From: an uncultured Eubacteriales bacterium
GTDB taxonomy: Bacteria > Bacillota > Clostridia > Oscillospirales > CAG-382
Assembly: GCA_900551295.1 (NCBI GenBank)
Contig: URVJ01000008.1
Coordinates: forward strand, 1-64,000
Direction of reading: 5' to 3'
Length of the DNA: 64,000 nucleotides
Shown here: positions 32,223 through 41,619 of the stretch, one piece after another
How positions within the stretch are numbered: the first letter of the stretch is position 1
Layout: every line of letters starts with the position of its first letter
Made by a program: the position numbers and the translations under genes
Notes under the pieces: generated by a model
Databases searched by the model: none
Told to the model about the DNA's origin: nothing
What the model saw: the letters and a program-made list of their open reading frames with translations, nothing else

Positions 32223-33587
32223 TTATCCGGCTTTGCCCGGAACGCTGTTTTCAAATCCGGCAAGATATTTTACAAGGTACGAAAGATCGTCCGCGTCCAC
32301 CGTCTTATCGCGGTTTATGTCGGCTGCGGCAACAGACGCCTTTTCAAGTCCGTCCGAAGTTTTTAAATACTTTGCGAGCAGCACCGCGTCGCGGCTGTCT
32401 ATCTTTCCGTCAAGGTTTATATCTGCGCTGAGCGTATACACGGCTTTTACGTCCATATCCGATGTCACTGCCGACACGTCATCGCTCCAGTATGCAAACA
32501 CGCGCACAAGTCCGTCTTCGGTTTCCCTGTCGGGAATTTCTGCTCTGCACACGGCGCTCATTCCGTTTGCGACAATATCGCTTGCTATAAGCATCTGTCC
32601 GTCCTCGTCGTAAAAGCGGACGGTAAATTCAAGTCCGTCGCCTTTGAACAGCGCGGTATACGATGTATTTTCAAACAGAGGGCAAAGCTCTTTATCCCAG
32701 CCCTCAAACTCGCAGCCGGGCTTTTCGGGAGTTTCGCCGAGATAAGAGGGAGTCTGTCCCGGATAAAGCGTTTCTGAATAGAGAAGCGTTCCGTCGTAAT
32801 TTAGAAATTCCGCGGTATAGGAAAGGTTTGTACCGAAAAATGCGTCCTTGCCGACTTTCGGTTTGGAATTAAACGACGCTTTTTCAAGTGATGCCGCGCC
32901 GAAATACGCCCTGTCCGAAATATATTTGAGCGACATGGGAAAATCGGCGTTTGCAAGTTTTTCGCAGTTATAGAATGCGCCCTCTCCTATTTTTACGGTT
33001 TCTTTAGGAAGTTCCGCGCTTTGCAGCGACGTACAGCCTGTAAAAATTCCTTCGGGAAGTTCGGAAATTTCCGAAAGGTGCGACATATCAACTCTCTTTA
33101 ACTCTTTACAGTTTTCAAAGGCATATGCGCCGACAGCCGAAAGGCTTTTGGGAAAATTCACGCTTTTAAGCGATGTGCAGTCCGCAAAAGCAAGGTCGCC
33201 GATACGGGCAAGCTTATCGGGAAAAGATACATTTTCAAGCGACACCGCGTTTTCAAAAGCGCAGCCGCCTATTTCAGTTACGGTTTCGGGAATTGTCACG
33301 TTCTTCAGAAACAGCATTGACATAAACGCATTGTTTCCGACGCGCGTAACTCCGCTTTCTATATTTACCGTCTTTACATACAGCGTAAATGTGTTCCACG
33401 GCGTATCAAAGCTGTTAAGGCTGTCGGGAATTTCTCCCTCGCCCGATATTGTAAGCACGGCGCGGTTAAGGTCAAAAGACCAGTCGAGGTCTCCGGCTTT
33501 GCCTGTATATGTACGTGCGCCTGCGGCAAGCGTAAAAACAGCACTCAGAACCGAAAGCGCTAAAATTAACTTTAAAAATTTTCTCAT
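32223..33587 (-). CDS. secreted BspA-like leucine-rich-repeat protein with dockerin domain
   Basis: 454 residues. Signal peptide MRKFLKLILALSVLSAVFTLAAGA. Residues ~50-260 are LRR_5 (BspA/TpLRR) repeats: VTRVGNNAFMSMLFLKNVTI, EIGGCAFENAVSLENVSFP, RIGDLAFADCTSLKSV and others. Next come two InlB-like modules and, in the last ~65 residues, a type I dockerin pair (DINLDGKIDSRDAVLLAKYL and DINRDKTVDADDLSYLVKYL). A dockerin would anchor it to a cohesin scaffold at the cell surface. ATG 33587 chosen for signal peptide and GGAGG 8-12 nt upstream; the longer frame to 33689 is spurious. Confidence 0.88.
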   Translation of the reverse strand: MRKFLKLILALSVLSAVFTLAAGARTYTGKAGDLDWSFDLNRAVLTISGEGEIPDSLNSFDTPWNTFTLYVKTVNIESGVTRVGNNAFMSMLFLKNVTIPETVTEIGGCAFENAVSLENVSFPDKLARIGDLAFADCTSLKSVNFPKSLSAVGAYAFENCKELKRVDMSHLSEISELPEGIFTGCTSLQSAELPKETVKIGEGAFYNCEKLANADFPMSLKYISDRAYFGAASLEKASFNSKPKVGKDAFFGTNLSYTAEFLNYDGTLLYSETLYPGQTPSYLGETPEKPGCEFEGWDKELCPLFENTSYTALFKGDGLEFTVRFYDEDGQMLIASDIVANGMSAVCRAEIPDRETEDGLVRVFAYWSDDVSAVTSDMDVKAVYTLSADINLDGKIDSRDAVLLAKYLKTSDGLEKASVAAADINRDKTVDADDLSYLVKYLAGFENSVPGKAG

Positions 33588-33722
33588 CTTTACCTCCGTC
33601 GGGCAAAAAAAGTTTCTCATTTTATAATATTTAATTATACACCGTTTTCCTGTTCTTGTCAAATCAAACCTTATTAAAATTTGACGCAAATTCGCCGAGT
33701 TTTGTTCCGAAGCGCAAAAAAG

Positions 33723-33750
33723 CCGGGAAAGGCGTTTAAACCTATCCCGG
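33723..33750 (-). terminator. intrinsic terminator of pheST
   Basis: CCGGGAAAGG pairs with CCTATCCCGG (one mismatch), followed on the minus strand by GC and a TTTTTT run; 20 bp after the pheT stop. Confidence 0.8.
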
Positions 33751-33770
33751 TAACATATTGTTTTGCAATA

Positions 33771-36158
33771 TTACTTTCTGAGAGAAACTCCGAGATCCTT
33801 TTCGAGTCCGAACAGAACCTTATTTACAGCCTTGTCGCACTCCTCATCTGACAGCGTCTTTTCGGGAGAACGGAGAATAAGGTTATAAGCCATACTCTTT
33901 TTGCCCTCTCCGAGCTTTGATTCATCATCATAGATATCGAACACTTCAACGCTTTCGAGAATCTTTCCGGCATACTTCTTGATTGCCTTCTTGATCTCGC
34001 CCGATTCGAGAGCCTTATCGCACACAAACGCAAGGTCGCGTTCGACTGCCGGGAATTTGGGCAGAGGCTTATAATGCTTCTCGAAGTTTTCGAGTGTAAG
34101 CAGCGTTTCGGTATCGCATACGCACGCATATACGGGAGTATCGAGTCCGTAGTTCTTCTGAACGGTCGGGTGAATTTCACCGAATGTCATTACAGCTTTG
34201 CCGCCTACGGTAACGTCCGCGCATCTTCCGTGATGGAATGCACTGTAAGAGGTATTTGCCGCAAAATCATATCCCTTTATGCCGAGCATATCGAGTATAA
34301 GCTCGCAATAGCCTTTCATGGTATAGAAATCGCCTGCGTTATAGAACGCCATTACGGTCGAAAGTCTTTCGTCGGGCTGTTCTGCGCCGTCTTTCTTTAT
34401 ATATACCTTTGCGTTTTCATAAACTGCGGCGGACTTATTTCTGTATCTGCGGTTTGCGGCTACGACTTCAAGCACGCTCGGAAGCGCGGTGGTTCTCATT
34501 ATGCTTGTATCTTCACCGAGAGGATTTGAAATTTTTACGGAATCACGCAGAGGACTGTCTGTCGGCATAAGAATATTATCGTAATACTTCGGGCTTATGA
34601 ACGAATAGGTCTGAACCTCATAAAATCCTCTTGAGGTAAGCAGATTATTTATGAGCATTACGGTTTTCTGACGCGCGTTTCTTCTTCCGACAAGCGCCTC
34701 GGCTTTAAAGTTTGTGGTCGGGATAAGCTCAAAGCCGTGTATGCGTATTACCTCTTCGGCTATATCCTGCATACACTCAAGGTCTGCTCTGTAAGACGGA
34801 GGATAGAGATTGCCGTCTTTGAGAACGATATTGAGTTTCTTGAATATATCTTCCATTTCGGAAACAGGAACGTCCGTGCCGAGAAAAGCGTTGATGCGTT
34901 CAGGCTCGAATTTGATTACGCGCTGTTCGGGCTTTTTAGGATAAACGTCAATTATTCCCTTTACGACTTCCCCCGCGCCGAGAAGTTCGACAAGCTCGCA
35001 CGCTCTTTCTATTGCCGGAAGAGTGTTTTCGGGATCGAGTCCCTTTTCGTATCTTCCCGAGCTTTCGGTTCTCAGACCTATATCTCTTGCGGTGGTGCGG
35101 ACGGACGGGCCGTTGAAGTTTGCGCTTTCAAACACGATCGTTGTAGTTGCATCGTTGATCTCGCTGTTTTCTCCGCCCATAACGCCTGCTACTGCGGTCG
35201 CCTTTGTCGGGTCGGAAATTACAAGCATCTGCGGCTGAAGTTTTCTGTCGACAGAGTCGAGAGTTGTGATAACTTCGCCGTCGTTTGCGTGTCTTACTAT
35301 TATCTTTCCGTCGTTTATGAATTTATAGTCAAACGCGTGCATCGGCTGACCGTATTCAAGGCAGACATAGTTTGTAATATCGACTATATTGTTGATAGGT
35401 CTTACTCCGCAGGCACGGAGTCTTGCTCTGAGCCACTTGGGCGACGGTTCTATCTTTACGTTTTCGACTACTCTTGCGGTATATCTCGGACAAAGCTTTG
35501 GATCCTTTACCTCAACGGAAAGGTAGTCGTTTATCGTCTTGCCGTTATCGGTTTCCTTTACTTTGGGCTCTTCTATCTTGCAGGGAACGTCAAAGGAGGC
35601 TGCGGTCTCTCTTGCAAGTCCTATCACGGAAAGGCAGTCGGGACGGTTGGAGGTTATCTCAAATTCAACGCTTACGTCGTTCAGATCAAGCACGTCTCTT
35701 ATATCGTCGCCGGGTTTGCAGTCCTCATGGAGCAAGAATATTCCGTTTTCTTCGGCATACGGAAAATCATGCAGATCAAGTCCGAGTTCGCCGAGCGAGC
35801 AGAGCATACCGTTTGACGCAACTCCTCTGAGCTTACCCGCCTTTATATGAACGTTTCCGGGAAGATAAGAATCGTCAAGCGCCGCCGGAACATATTCTCC
35901 GGGTTTTACGTTCTGCGCACCGGTTACTATCTGCACAGGCTCGTCCTTCCCGACGTCAACCATACATATAAGCAGATGATCCGAGTCCGGGTGCTTTTCT
36001 ACGGATATGAGTTTTCCGACAACGACGTTCTTTATATCGCTTCCTATGACCTCATAACCCTCAACCTTGGAGCCTGTCATTGTCATTTTATCGCAGTAAG
36101 CTTTAGGCTCAAAATCTTTATCCACATAATCTTTAAGCCAGTTCATTGATAATTTCAT
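33771..36158 (-). CDS. pheT: phenylalanine--tRNA ligase beta subunit
   Basis: 795-residue beta subunit, normal length. N-terminal MKLSMNWLKDYVDKDFEPKA, tRNA-binding domain 'SVEKHPDSDHLLICMVDVG', B3/4 editing domain, B5 (EPERINAFLGTDVPVSEME), catalytic-like core 'NPLGEDTSIMRTTALPSVLE' and the C-terminal FDX-ACB domain (KHYKPLPKFPAVERDLAFVCD). Together with PheS it charges tRNA-Phe and hydrolyses mischarged Tyr-tRNA. 18 bp after pheS, same T-box-controlled transcript. Confidence 0.95.
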   Translation of the reverse strand: MKLSMNWLKDYVDKDFEPKAYCDKMTMTGSKVEGYEVIGSDIKNVVVGKLISVEKHPDSDHLLICMVDVGKDEPVQIVTGAQNVKPGEYVPAALDDSYLPGNVHIKAGKLRGVASNGMLCSLGELGLDLHDFPYAEENGIFLLHEDCKPGDDIRDVLDLNDVSVEFEITSNRPDCLSVIGLARETAASFDVPCKIEEPKVKETDNGKTINDYLSVEVKDPKLCPRYTARVVENVKIEPSPKWLRARLRACGVRPINNIVDITNYVCLEYGQPMHAFDYKFINDGKIIVRHANDGEVITTLDSVDRKLQPQMLVISDPTKATAVAGVMGGENSEINDATTTIVFESANFNGPSVRTTARDIGLRTESSGRYEKGLDPENTLPAIERACELVELLGAGEVVKGIIDVYPKKPEQRVIKFEPERINAFLGTDVPVSEMEDIFKKLNIVLKDGNLYPPSYRADLECMQDIAEEVIRIHGFELIPTTNFKAEALVGRRNARQKTVMLINNLLTSRGFYEVQTYSFISPKYYDNILMPTDSPLRDSVKISNPLGEDTSIMRTTALPSVLEVVAANRRYRNKSAAVYENAKVYIKKDGAEQPDERLSTVMAFYNAGDFYTMKGYCELILDMLGIKGYDFAANTSYSAFHHGRCADVTVGGKAVMTFGEIHPTVQKNYGLDTPVYACVCDTETLLTLENFEKHYKPLPKFPAVERDLAFVCDKALESGEIKKAIKKYAGKILESVEVFDIYDDESKLGEGKKSMAYNLILRSPEKTLSDEECDKAVNKVLFGLEKDLGVSLRK

Positions 36159-36176
36159 ACAGCATTTACCTCCTGA

Positions 36177-37196
36177 TTAAAACTGCGACAGAAAACGTAT
36201 ATCGTTCTCATAAAGCAGACGCATATCGGAAATACCGAATCTTGTCATAACTATTCTCTCGACGCCCATACCGAAAGCAAAGCCTGAGTAAACGTCGGGA
36301 TCTATTCCGCTCATTCTGAGCACGTTCGGGTGAACCATGCCTGCGCCGAGTATCTCGATCCAGCCCTCGCCCTTGCAAAGGCTGCAGCCCTTTCCTCCGC
36401 AGACAAAGCACGAAACGTCAACCTCGCAGGACGGCTCGGTAAACGGGAAGTGATGCGGACGGAAACGTATTTCGGTCTTTTCGCCGAACATCTGCTTTGC
36501 GAACATGAGCAGAGTTCCTTTAAGGTCGCCCATGGTTATGCCCTTATCAACAACAAGTCCCTCTACCTGATGGAACATAGGCGAGTGTGTGCCGTCAACG
36601 GCGTCGGAACGGTAAACGCGTCCCGGCGAGATTATTCTTATCGGAGGTTTCTGATTTTCCATTACGTGAACCTGTACGGTACTCGTCTGGGAACGAAGCA
36701 GAACCTTATCGGTTATATAGAAAGTATCCTGGACATCACGCGCAGGGTGAAATTCCGGCGTATTGAGCGCGGTAAAGTTATAGTAATCGGTTTCAACTTC
36801 CGGTCCTTCCGCAATGGAAAAGCCCATTCCGAGGAATATATCCTCCATTTCGTTCTGAATCTTTGTAAGCGGATGTACTTTGCCGCAGGCGCATTTCTTT
36901 GCGGGCAGCGTTACGTCGATCTTTTCGCTTTCAAGTTTTTTTGCCATTTCGATCTCCGAGATCTTTGCCTTTGCGTTTTCAAGTTCGGTTTCGATAGCGG
37001 CTCTTACGTTGTTTGCGAACTGTCCCATTATCGGTCTTTCTTCTTTGGAAAGCGTCGCCATCATTTTAAGCGCCGAAACAAGCTCGCTCTTTTTTCCGAG
37101 ATAGGTTACTCTGAGGTTTTCAAGCTCGGCAGCGCTCTTTGCGTTTTTAAGTTCGGACAGCGCCTTTGCTTTCAGAGCTTCAAGTTTTTCCTTCAA
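36177..37196 (-). CDS. pheS: phenylalanine--tRNA ligase alpha subunit
   Basis: 339-residue alpha subunit with N-terminal coiled coil (LKEKLEALKAKALSELKNAK), motif 2 region FRPHHFPFTEPSCEVDV and motif 3 'GFAFGMGVERIVMTRFGI', GMGFSIAEGPEVETDYYNF for phenylalanine binding. The long open frame to 37343 runs back through the T-box terminator and is not coding. The TTG at 37196 is chosen because GGGAG (37206-37210) lies 9 nt upstream; the TTG at 37205 would be too close. A CxxCxGxGC zinc-like cluster (CFVCGGKGCSLC) is present near the C-terminus, as in many PheS. Confidence 0.92.
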   Translation of the reverse strand: MKEKLEALKAKALSELKNAKSAAELENLRVTYLGKKSELVSALKMMATLSKEERPIMGQFANNVRAAIETELENAKAKISEIEMAKKLESEKIDVTLPAKKCACGKVHPLTKIQNEMEDIFLGMGFSIAEGPEVETDYYNFTALNTPEFHPARDVQDTFYITDKVLLRSQTSTVQVHVMENQKPPIRIISPGRVYRSDAVDGTHSPMFHQVEGLVVDKGITMGDLKGTLLMFAKQMFGEKTEIRFRPHHFPFTEPSCEVDVSCFVCGGKGCSLCKGEGWIEILGAGMVHPNVLRMSGIDPDVYSGFAFGMGVERIVMTRFGISDMRLLYENDIRFLSQF

Positions 37197-37232
37197 ATTT
37201 CTCAACTCCCAAATATTTTGATATATTTTTAT

Positions 37233-37552
37233 TTTTTGACAAACAAAAAAGTCCCCGGCGGAAAAAATTTTCCCGTCAAGGACGTAAAAACAAAATTTAC
37301 GCGGTACCACCCTGATTTTCCGTTCGGCATGCACAAGGCGCACGCTTTTTTTACGGAACTCTTATTTTCGGCTTATCTTACTACCGAAACGAGCCTGTAA
37401 CGCAGCCCATGCGTAACCGTCTTTCCCCGGTTCCACTCCAAAGCGAAACGTACCGCACAAATGCCCCGGAATCCTTTCAGCTTACGGTTTCCTCTCTTAT
37501 TAAAGGCACATTTCTGCACGGACACTCTTTTTCATCGTGTTTGTACATAGCA
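37233..37552 (-). promoter_or_regulatory. T-box leader of pheST
   Basis: On the minus strand the T-box core CAGGGTGGTACCGCG (complement of 37300-37314) is followed by a terminator hairpin (37251-37283) with a T-run at 37244-37250. Stem I with AGAGAGG and GCTGAAAGG blocks lies at ~37440-37550. The likely specifier is TTC (complement of 37445-37447) in the context CGTTTCGCTTTGGAG, matching Phe. Uncharged tRNA-Phe would stabilise the antiterminator and switch pheST on. Confidence 0.92.
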
Positions 37553-37553
37553 G

Positions 37554-37582
37554 AGTATAGCACACGTTTAAAACGATTTCAA
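37554..37582 (-). promoter_or_regulatory. sigma-A-type promoter of pheST leader
   Basis: TTGAAA, 17-nt spacer, TATACT on the minus strand, placing the transcript start just before the T-box stem I. Confidence 0.8.
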
Positions 37583-37657
37583 GCGTTTTGCGGCATTTTC
37601 TTTCCGAATTAATCAAAAATTAACATTTGCCGTGCCGCCGTACGAAATCAGCTGTCT

Positions 37658-37951
37658 TCAGGCAAACTTTGCCTGTTTTCCGATACCGCGGCCGCTCTTT
37701 ACGCTGTCTTCTTTATACATATTATCCTGAAGTTCAAGATTTGCCTTTATAAATTCGTTATATGAAAGCAGCGACAAAAGAAGAAGCGTCATATCAAGCT
37801 TTTCGGAGTCGTCATGATCTTGAAAAAGCCCCTTTTCGCGTCTTTCGCGAAGAATTTTTGACTCGGAGAGCGCATTGGATATTTCTCTTTTCACTTCTTT
37901 TTCGTCAACTCCGTACTGCGTTGCTATTCCTGCGTAATAATCATCAAACAT
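37658..37951 (-). CDS. small protein with weak Spo0A-C-like helix pattern, function unknown
   Basis: 97 residues: MFDDYYAGIATQYGVDEKEV, then EISNALSESKILRERREKG, an acidic stretch and a Leu-rich helix (MTLLLLSLLSYNEFI). The first 30 residues faintly resemble the recognition helix region of Spo0A C-terminal domains (IAxxYGxxxxxVERxI), but the evidence is weak. AGAGGAGCTG lies upstream of the ATG. Lies upstream of the pheST promoter on the same strand, with the ligA gene beyond. Confidence 0.5.
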   Translation of the reverse strand: MFDDYYAGIATQYGVDEKEVKREISNALSESKILRERREKGLFQDHDDSEKLDMTLLLLSLLSYNEFIKANLELQDNMYKEDSVKSGRGIGKQAKFA

Positions 37952-38195
37952 TTTTTCAAACAGCTCCTCTCAGAAAAATCTGCGTTTCCGTTGAAATGTG
38001 CGGAAAACATTTTTTGCTTTTTTGTGTAAAAACAAGTACACAAGTCTTGTAAAAAGGCTTTTTTCGTGTCTGTATGTCCTATTTTACACAGAACGGCTGT
38101 CGAATATTGTCAAAGCAGGGTATTATTTCGTAAATTTAAGATTTGTACGCAGAAAATACACGCATACACTCGCAAAACGCTGTCGAAATACGCTT

Positions 38196-40187
38196 TTAAT
38201 CTATCATTTTTTCAAGAGTTTCAAGGTCGATTATCTCAACTCCAAGGCTCTGCGCCTTCGCAAGCTTACTGCCCGCGTCGCTTCCGCAGAGAAGATAGCT
38301 TGTCTTTTTTGACACGGACGACGAGACCTTTCCCCCGGCGCTTTCTATAAGCTCCGCAGCCTTTTCGCGCGGCATACCCGGTAGAGTTCCCGTAATTACA
38401 AAAGTAAGTCCCGAAAGCTTATCAGACTTCCTTTGCGACGCCTCCTTTACGGTTACAACGCCCGCGTTTTTCAGTTTTTCGCAAAGCAGCTTTGTTCCGT
38501 CGAGAGAAAAGAAGTCCGCTATGCTTTCGGCAACCGTCTCTCCTATATCGTCAATGCCCAAAAGCTCGTCCTTATCGGCGCACATGAGTTTTTCAAGGCT
38601 GCCGAAGTTATCCGCAAGGCTCTGGGCTGTCTGTTTCCCGACGTGTCTTATTCCGAGTGCGCACAAAAGTCTTGAAAGTCCGGCACTCTTTGAATTTTCT
38701 ATTGCCGACACAAGGTTTTCGGCGGATTTTTTACCCATGCGTTCGAGTTTTTCAAGCTGTCCGGCGTTAAGCGTATAAAGATCCGCCGCGTCCTTTACAA
38801 GTCCTGCCGAAATAAGCGCGTTTATCTGCGCCGTACCGCAGCCGTCTATATTCATGGCGTCCCTTGAAACAAAATGCTCAAGGCTTCTCGAAAGCTGTGC
38901 GGGACATTCGGGATTTACGCATCTGTATGCAGCCTCGTCCTTTTCGCGTCTTATCACAGAGCCGCAGGACGGGCACTTTTCGGGCATTTCAAAAACTTTC
39001 TGAGTGTCTCTGTCATTCTTGTCGACGCGCAGGACCTCGGGAATTATATCTCCCGCCTTTCTCAGCACGACGGTATCGCCCTCGCGTATATCCCTCTCAT
39101 GGATAAAATCAATATTATGAAGCGTTGCGCGGCTTACGGTGCTTCCGGCAAGCGTCACGGGTTCAAGCACGGCGAACGGCGTTATAACTCCGGTTCTTCC
39201 GACGTTTACTTCGATAGACAAAAGCTTTGTTTTCTTTTCTTCGGGCGGATATTTATACGCGACCGACCACTTCGGAACGTGCGGCAGCTCGCCGAGAATA
39301 CGCCTGTCCTCAAAGCTGTCCGCCTTTATTACAGCTCCGTCTATATCAAAGCCGAGAGACGAACGGTTATTATTTATATCGGTTATAGCCTTATATATAT
39401 CTTCAAATTCGGTATATCCCTTATGAATGGGAGAAACGGGAAAGCCGAGAGACGAAACAAAATCAAGGCTCTGAGAATGCGACGTGAATTCAAGAGGTCC
39501 TTCGTATGCCTGAATATTGAACACAAATATGCTCAGTCCTCTCGACGCCGTAATTCTGCTGTCAAGCTGGCGCAGAGAGCCTGCCGCGGCATTTCTCGGA
39601 TTTGCAAAGGGCTGCTCTCCCTTTTCGTCGCGTATTCTGTTGAGGTGCGCAAAGGCTTTTTTCGGCATATACACCTCGCCTCTCACGCAAAGATACGGAC
39701 ATTTACAGCTTATTTCAAGCGGTATATCCTGTATTGTCTTCAGATTTTCGGTTATATCTTCTCCTACGGTTCCGTCGCCTCTTGTCGCGCCTCTGACAAA
39801 AACTCCGTCTCTGTATTCAAGGCTTACCGACAGTCCGTCTATCTTATATTCGACGTCGAATACGGGTTTATATCCCAGTTCCTCACGGCATTTATCGAGA
39901 TAATCCCGAAGTTCTTCCGGCGAAAACACGTCGGTCAGGCTCTTTAAAGGCACATTATGCGTGACCTTTCCGAACTTTTCCGCGACATATCCGCCTACCC
40001 TCACCGTCGGCGACGACGGGCTTTTATATTCGGGATACTCCTTTTCGAGATTTTCAAGCTCGCGCATAAGCGCGTCAAACTCATCGTCGGTAATTTCCGG
40101 CGCGTCGTCGAGATAATATTTTTTTCTGTGGTAATTTATCTGTTCCGTAAGTTCGTCTATGCGTTTTTTTGCGTCCCTGTTTGTCAT
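38196..40187 (-). CDS. ligA: NAD-dependent DNA ligase
   Basis: 663-residue LigA, full length. Domain Ia (NYHRKKYYLDDAPEITDDEF), adenylation motif with catalytic Lys in EYKIDGLSVSLEYRDG, RGDGTVGEDITEN, OB fold, four-Cys zinc finger (CPSCGSVIRREKDEAAYRC..CPAQ), helix-hairpin-helix region and C-terminal BRCT (GLTFVITGTLPGMPREKAAE). ATG 40187 preferred over the in-frame codon at 40214, because AGGCAGG lies upstream of it and the family usually starts shortly before the DELTEQI helix. It seals nicks in replication and repair. Confidence 0.95.
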   Translation of the reverse strand: MTNRDAKKRIDELTEQINYHRKKYYLDDAPEITDDEFDALMRELENLEKEYPEYKSPSSPTVRVGGYVAEKFGKVTHNVPLKSLTDVFSPEELRDYLDKCREELGYKPVFDVEYKIDGLSVSLEYRDGVFVRGATRGDGTVGEDITENLKTIQDIPLEISCKCPYLCVRGEVYMPKKAFAHLNRIRDEKGEQPFANPRNAAAGSLRQLDSRITASRGLSIFVFNIQAYEGPLEFTSHSQSLDFVSSLGFPVSPIHKGYTEFEDIYKAITDINNNRSSLGFDIDGAVIKADSFEDRRILGELPHVPKWSVAYKYPPEEKKTKLLSIEVNVGRTGVITPFAVLEPVTLAGSTVSRATLHNIDFIHERDIREGDTVVLRKAGDIIPEVLRVDKNDRDTQKVFEMPEKCPSCGSVIRREKDEAAYRCVNPECPAQLSRSLEHFVSRDAMNIDGCGTAQINALISAGLVKDAADLYTLNAGQLEKLERMGKKSAENLVSAIENSKSAGLSRLLCALGIRHVGKQTAQSLADNFGSLEKLMCADKDELLGIDDIGETVAESIADFFSLDGTKLLCEKLKNAGVVTVKEASQRKSDKLSGLTFVITGTLPGMPREKAAELIESAGGKVSSSVSKKTSYLLCGSDAGSKLAKAQSLGVEIIDLETLEKMID

Positions 40188-40339
40188 GCGCGCAATACCT
40201 GCCTTCATAAGCATAATTATACGTTTATTATTCTACCCGTTTTATGTGCTTTTGTCAATTGAAAGCGCAAAATGTATATCTTTTTTTACGCATTATGCCC
40301 TTTAATTTACTGTGACGGCAAGAAAATTTATAAAAAGTG

Positions 40340-40368
40340 TTGTTTTTTCTTTAAAGCGGTGTTATAAT
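40340..40368 (+). promoter_or_regulatory. promoter of the 40422 membrane-anchored protein
   Basis: TTGTTT, 17-nt spacer, TATAAT. The 5' untranslated region is ~45 nt and ends with TTGGAGGAC. Confidence 0.75.
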
Positions 40369-40421
40369 GTATTTCGTATGGTAAATTATTACCGAGTAAG
40401 TTTAAAAATTTGGAGGACATC

Positions 40422-41423
40422 ATGGCAAATTTAACATCATCACAGAAAAAGAGCCGCAACAAGTTTATTGCGCTCATCATCGGCATAATCATTGTTGCCG
40501 CTGCCTGCGCTTACGTAATTTACGGCGGCGTTACCGCAAAGTCCAATCTTCTTGAAAACCAGAATTTCGCAAAGGCACTCTCCGAAGTGACCGGAAAAAC
40601 TCCGCTTGCAATTTCGGAAAACGATCTTGCTGCCGTAAAGTATCTCGAAATGAGCTACGACTCGACAAACAAGCAGTACAGCCTTGCAGTAGGTTACGAC
40701 GACTTCATGGCTGAATACACAAAGCAGCTTGAAGCAAAAAATGCAAGCGACACCGCATCCGACGAAACTGCGGCAGACGAAAACACCGACGCAAACGCTG
40801 ACAACACTGCTGCCGACGCCGCTGCCGACAATACTGCGGACGCTGCAAACGATACTTCAAGCGACAAGGCAAACGACGACAGCGTTGATCTTTCGACTCT
40901 TGTAAAATCCGCAGTGTTCAAGGGCACCGAGGACGACGTATTTGCAGATCTTAAGTATTTCACAGGCGTTGAAACGATCTCCGTTCACGGCGTAAAGTTC
41001 CCGGCCGACTTCGATTTCGGAGTTTACAAGAACCTCACAAGAGGCTACTTCGGAAATGCGGGAATTACAACTGTTGAAACTTTCGCAAACCTCAACCTTG
41101 AAAACATTGAATCTCTCGACTTCTCAGGAAACACAATTGAGGACTGGAGCGCGCTTGAATCCATTTCCGACAAGGTTACCGTATTCAGCGGATACACCGT
41201 CGAAACAGGCGACGACGGCAACTATCAGTACGTTCCCTACACTCAGACTCTTACCGACTATCTCAAGGAACAGGCTGACAGCGCAAACAATGCAGCTGAA
41301 AATGCAGATGCCGCAGACGGTGAAAACGCAGACGGCGCGGACACTGCCGACAATACCGACGCTGCCGCTGACGAAACAACAGATGAAAACAACACTGACG
41401 CTGCGCAGACCGACGCAGAGTAA
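40422..41423 (+). CDS. membrane-anchored surface protein with Ala/Asp/Asn/Thr-rich segments and a degenerate LRR core
   Basis: 333 residues. Residues ~15-35 form one hydrophobic helix (KFIALIIGIIIVAAACAYVI), so the protein is an N-terminally anchored exported protein. Two highly acidic low-complexity blocks (residues ~108-150: SDETAADENTDANADNT...; and the last ~45) are built from D, A, N, T, E. Between them lies a compact core with LRR-like lines (FTGVETISVHGVKFP, 'LENIESLDFSGNTIEDWSAL'). ATG 40422 is chosen, 5 nt after GGAGG. No enzymatic motif; function unknown. The low-complexity blocks may be wall-spanning spacers. Confidence 0.75.
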   Translation: MANLTSSQKKSRNKFIALIIGIIIVAAACAYVIYGGVTAKSNLLENQNFAKALSEVTGKTPLAISENDLAAVKYLEMSYDSTNKQYSLAVGYDDFMAEYTKQLEAKNASDTASDETAADENTDANADNTAADAAADNTADAANDTSSDKANDDSVDLSTLVKSAVFKGTEDDVFADLKYFTGVETISVHGVKFPADFDFGVYKNLTRGYFGNAGITTVETFANLNLENIESLDFSGNTIEDWSALESISDKVTVFSGYTVETGDDGNYQYVPYTQTLTDYLKEQADSANNAAENADAADGENADGADTADNTDAAADETTDENNTDAAQTDAE

Positions 41424-41448
41424 TCGCAACACAAAAATTTGACCTTTT

Positions 41449-41480
41449 ACGGGCTGCAAAAAAATGCAGTCCGTTTTTTA
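41449..41480 (+). terminator. intrinsic terminator
   Basis: ACGGGCTGCA pairs with TGCAGTCCGT (one wobble) around a short A-rich loop, followed by TTTTTT. Confidence 0.88.
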
Positions 41481-41583
41481 TGCCCTGCGGCATTGCAAAA
41501 AAGAAATTTTTGCGATTTTACAAACCTGTGCTTTTACAGCGTATATTTTTTTGTGCAGTTCTACAAAATTTGTGCAAAGTATC

Positions 41584-41612
41584 TTGACAAAGACAAAAAA
41601 GTATTGTATGAT
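41584..41612 (+). promoter_or_regulatory. promoter of the aspS-gatCAB T-box leader
   Basis: TTGACA, exactly 17-nt spacer, TATGAT. Consensus-like sigma-A promoter just upstream of the T-box. Confidence 0.85.
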
Positions 41613-41619
41613 TTAGAAA

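Noticed and set aside
34737..35816. 359-codon plus-strand ORF inside pheT
   Set aside because: Antisense shadow: composition rich in Cys/Tyr/Arg, no motif, no ribosome site, and pheT is clearly coding on the other strand. The same applies to other long antisense frames over rqcH, ligA, alaS and the GH2 gene.
37197..37343. N-terminal extension of PheS
   Set aside because: The frame runs through the T-box terminator hairpin; the family start fits TTG 37196 with GGGAG upstream.
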